Assembly: GCA_945868805.1 (NCBI GenBank)
Contig: CAMBMO010000002.1
Coordinates: forward strand, 124,001 to 188,000
From: Singulisphaera sp. GP187
GTDB lineage: Bacteria; Planctomycetota; Phycisphaerae; Phycisphaerales; SM1A02
Direction: 5' to 3'
DNA: 64,000 bases
The notes under the pieces are model-generated. The model saw only the letters and a program-made list of their open reading frames with translations, did no database searches and was not told the origin of the DNA. The position numbers were made by a program, and so were the translations under genes. Shown here one piece after another: positions 62,869 through 64,000 of this stretch. The number at the start of each line of letters is the position of its first letter. Position 1 is the stretch's first letter.

Positions 62869-63586
62869 ACCCCGCGAAACACTCCTTCAAGAATCCTTCA
62901 AGACGCGTGAACGCGCGCGCGCAGGTGGTCGCGTCGAAGTTCATGCCGCTTGCCTTGTCCTGAGCCGCTGGATTTGTGAACGCGTGAACGGTGTTTCCGT
63001 ACACATCGATCTCCCACCGTGCCCCTGCTGAGGTCATCTCCTTCGTCAGCGCAAGCATCGCATCGGGCGGTGCGAGCGGATCATCGAAGCCGTGCATCGC
63101 GAGGACACGTGCTGTGATTGGTTGTTGCGGTCCAAGATTTGGCGCAGTGAAGAGCCCGTGGAATGCGGCAACGCCGATGACGCCGGGGATCCCTGCTCGC
63201 GCGCAGTCGAGCGCGCAGAGCCCGCCGAAGCAGAATCCCATCACGACGATTTTCTTTCCGTCCGCTCCAGGAATCCGTTGAGCGGCGGCGACTGTCGCGC
63301 GGAGTCGCTCGCGAAGCATCGCGCGATCGGCGATAAACGGATTCATCAGCGCAGCGCAGGATTCGCTCTCGGTACCAATCTGGTGCCGTCCATACAGATC
63401 CGCGGCGAACGCGATGTAGCCCATCGCAGCGACCTCCTTCGTACGTTGGTCCATGAGCGCATCGCGACCGCTCCAGTGATGGCAGATCACGACAACCGGC
63501 GCTGGAAGATCGAGTGCCGCTTTGCGCGCAACGAATCCTTCGCAAGGCAGATCGCCACACGCATACTTGTAAATCTCATGTTGCAT
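62867..63586 (-). CDS. Dienelactone hydrolase family protein
   Basis: 239 residues. The nucleophile is Cys in GFCFGG near residue 118, the Asp is in MHGFDDPLAP and the His in TVHAFTNP, the DLH catalytic triad. PVVVICHHWSGRDALM is the oxyanion-hole segment. It hydrolyses ester or lactone bonds in aromatic or xenobiotic breakdown; the natural substrate is unknown. ATG 63586 is preceded by CCTCC on the plus strand, i.e. GGAGG reading minus, a good ribosome site. Confidence 0.9.
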   Translation of the reverse strand: MQHEIYKYACGDLPCEGFVARKAALDLPAPVVVICHHWSGRDALMDQRTKEVAAMGYIAFAADLYGRHQIGTESESCAALMNPFIADRAMLRERLRATVAAAQRIPGADGKKIVVMGFCFGGLCALDCARAGIPGVIGVAAFHGLFTAPNLGPQQPITARVLAMHGFDDPLAPPDAMLALTKEMTSAGARWEIDVYGNTVHAFTNPAAQDKASGMNFDATTCARAFTRLEGFLKECFAG

Positions 63587-63626
63587 GGAGGGAGGTTTTA
63601 CCTGTTCGTGCGCGAAGGCGTGTGTC

Positions 63627-63666
63627 GCGGGCAGATCGCGCCCTTTGAACGGCGTGACCTGCCCGC
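63627..63666. other. Hairpin between divergent genes
   Basis: GCGGGCAG (63627-63634) and CTGCCCGC (63659-63666) form a perfect 8-base stem, with an inner CGCC/GGCG stem. It lies between the starts of the dienelactone hydrolase gene and the FG-GAP gene and could be an operator or attenuator. Nearby GGGCGGGGTTTACG and GGGGGCGGTTACG form an imperfect direct repeat. The rest of this 164-base spacer shows nothing clear. Confidence 0.4.
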
Positions 63667-63750
63667 AGGGCGGGGTTTACGAAAAATGGGGGCGGTTACG
63701 AGAACCCATTGGCGAAGCTCTAGAGTCCGGTCCTTGAAGGGAGACGGAAG

Positions 63751-64000
63751 ATGATGATCGAATTAATAGTGGCGGGATCACTCATGGCGGATGCGCAGTG
63801 GAAGCACCGAGCGCGACTCGACGCACCGAAAGAAATGTTGCCGTTGGGTCTTGGTGCGGCAGTCGCTGCGAGCGAAACGGGCTGGATCGCAGTGGGTTGC
63901 GGGCGTGACTCGGATATCGGCACGGACGCAGGAGCAGTCGCGATCTGGCGTAGTGAAAGTGAAGGGATTCGCTTCGAGGAAGTTGTCGCACACCCAAGCA
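63751..64000 (+). CDS. FG-GAP repeat protein (5' part)
   Basis: Runs off the window; 83 residues are visible. ATG 63751 follows AAGGGAGA. After a short hydrophobic leader (ELIVAGSLMADAQ) comes a first FG-GAP-like repeat: LGLGAAVAASETGWIAVGCGRDSD (ends LGLGAAVA and VGCGRDSD), DAGAVAIWRSE. In planctomycetes such proteins are long beta-propeller-like exported proteins, often integrin-like. The rest lies outside the window. Confidence 0.65.
   Translation, partial: MMIELIVAGSLMADAQWKHRARLDAPKEMLPLGLGAAVAASETGWIAVGCGRDSDIGTDAGAVAIWRSESEGIRFEEVVAHPS

Noticed and set aside
62646..62882. Minus-strand open frame with a repeated GAGPIAWRW-like peptide
   Set aside because: It is a translation of the 19-base minisatellite and has no support as a gene.

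Overview
This window looks like a bacterial chromosome segment of moderately high GC from the Planctomycetota, most likely the Phycisphaerae branch. That placement is an inference. It rests on a CxxCG-x2-LRGL-x-CPxC zinc ribbon ahead of membrane helices (51556-52473), isolated GFTLVE-type pseudopilins, DUF1080 and Gfo/Idh/MocA sugar proteins, an LptD-like outer-membrane protein and an FG-GAP gene. No rRNA, phage, insertion sequence or CRISPR array is visible. Coding density is very high: many genes overlap by 4 bases (ATGA, GTGA or TTGA) and TTG/GTG starts are common.

Layout. 1-6.6 kb: the 3' part of coaBC, a metallophosphoesterase, two lipoproteins, a MarC-like membrane protein, a Tat-exported Gfo/Idh/MocA oxidoreductase, then purE-purK. 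6.5-13.9 kb: an orphan beta-class DNA methyltransferase downstream of xerC, tRNA-Lys, a coupled SNF2 helicase/SWIM pair, and cysE. 13.9-19.9 kb: a Gly/Gln-rich EF-hand exported protein, a PQQ-type sugar dehydrogenase, and a coupled operon of DUF1080 protein, AI-2E family transporter and RNase H-like protein. 19.9-24.6 kb: an FHA-GAF-HD-GYP regulator, a pseudopilin, a CapD/WbpM-type nucleotide-sugar dehydratase and tRNA-Leu. 24.6-31 kb: a class III CoA-transferase, a TerB-like protein, a solitary DUF4145 protein, a small acidic protein, then YccA-like, PilZ, DUF2007 and DUF2314-like genes. 31-43 kb: leuS, folC, a LOG protein, and the run ribH-nusB-ftsY-pseudopilin-membrane protein-hrpB. 42-52 kb: a UbiA-type prenyltransferase, lptD, ruvB, lemA, a HAD hydrolase, a hydrolase remnant, and a LON-domain protein. 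52.6-61.1 kb: a proteostasis block groEL1-groES-groEL2, terminator, dnaJ-grpE-fmdB-like-rnr. 61.1-64 kb: an intact antitoxin beside decayed toxin-antitoxin remnants, a DinB protein, a dienelactone hydrolase and the start of an FG-GAP gene.

The most notable points are: (i) short tandem repeats, each with a different unit, lying in gene spacers and in several cases beginning inside the stop codon of the upstream gene (1939, 4873 and 62736), twice filling the space between two convergent stops; (ii) an orphan HTH antitoxin whose PIN toxin is cut after about 52 codons and joined to a frameshifted AbiEi-like remnant; (iii) a groEL-groES-groEL arrangement in which only the first GroEL keeps the Gly-Gly-Met tail; (iv) a hydrolase fragment without any usual start codon behind a LON-domain gene; and (v) an RNase H-like protein of the GEFLAI/SDSKTA/PADFGRK class with an unfamiliar N-terminal half. 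I found no clear complete new defence or metabolic system; the least explained loci are the TerB-like/DUF4145/acidic-protein group (25860-27457) and the RNase H operon.
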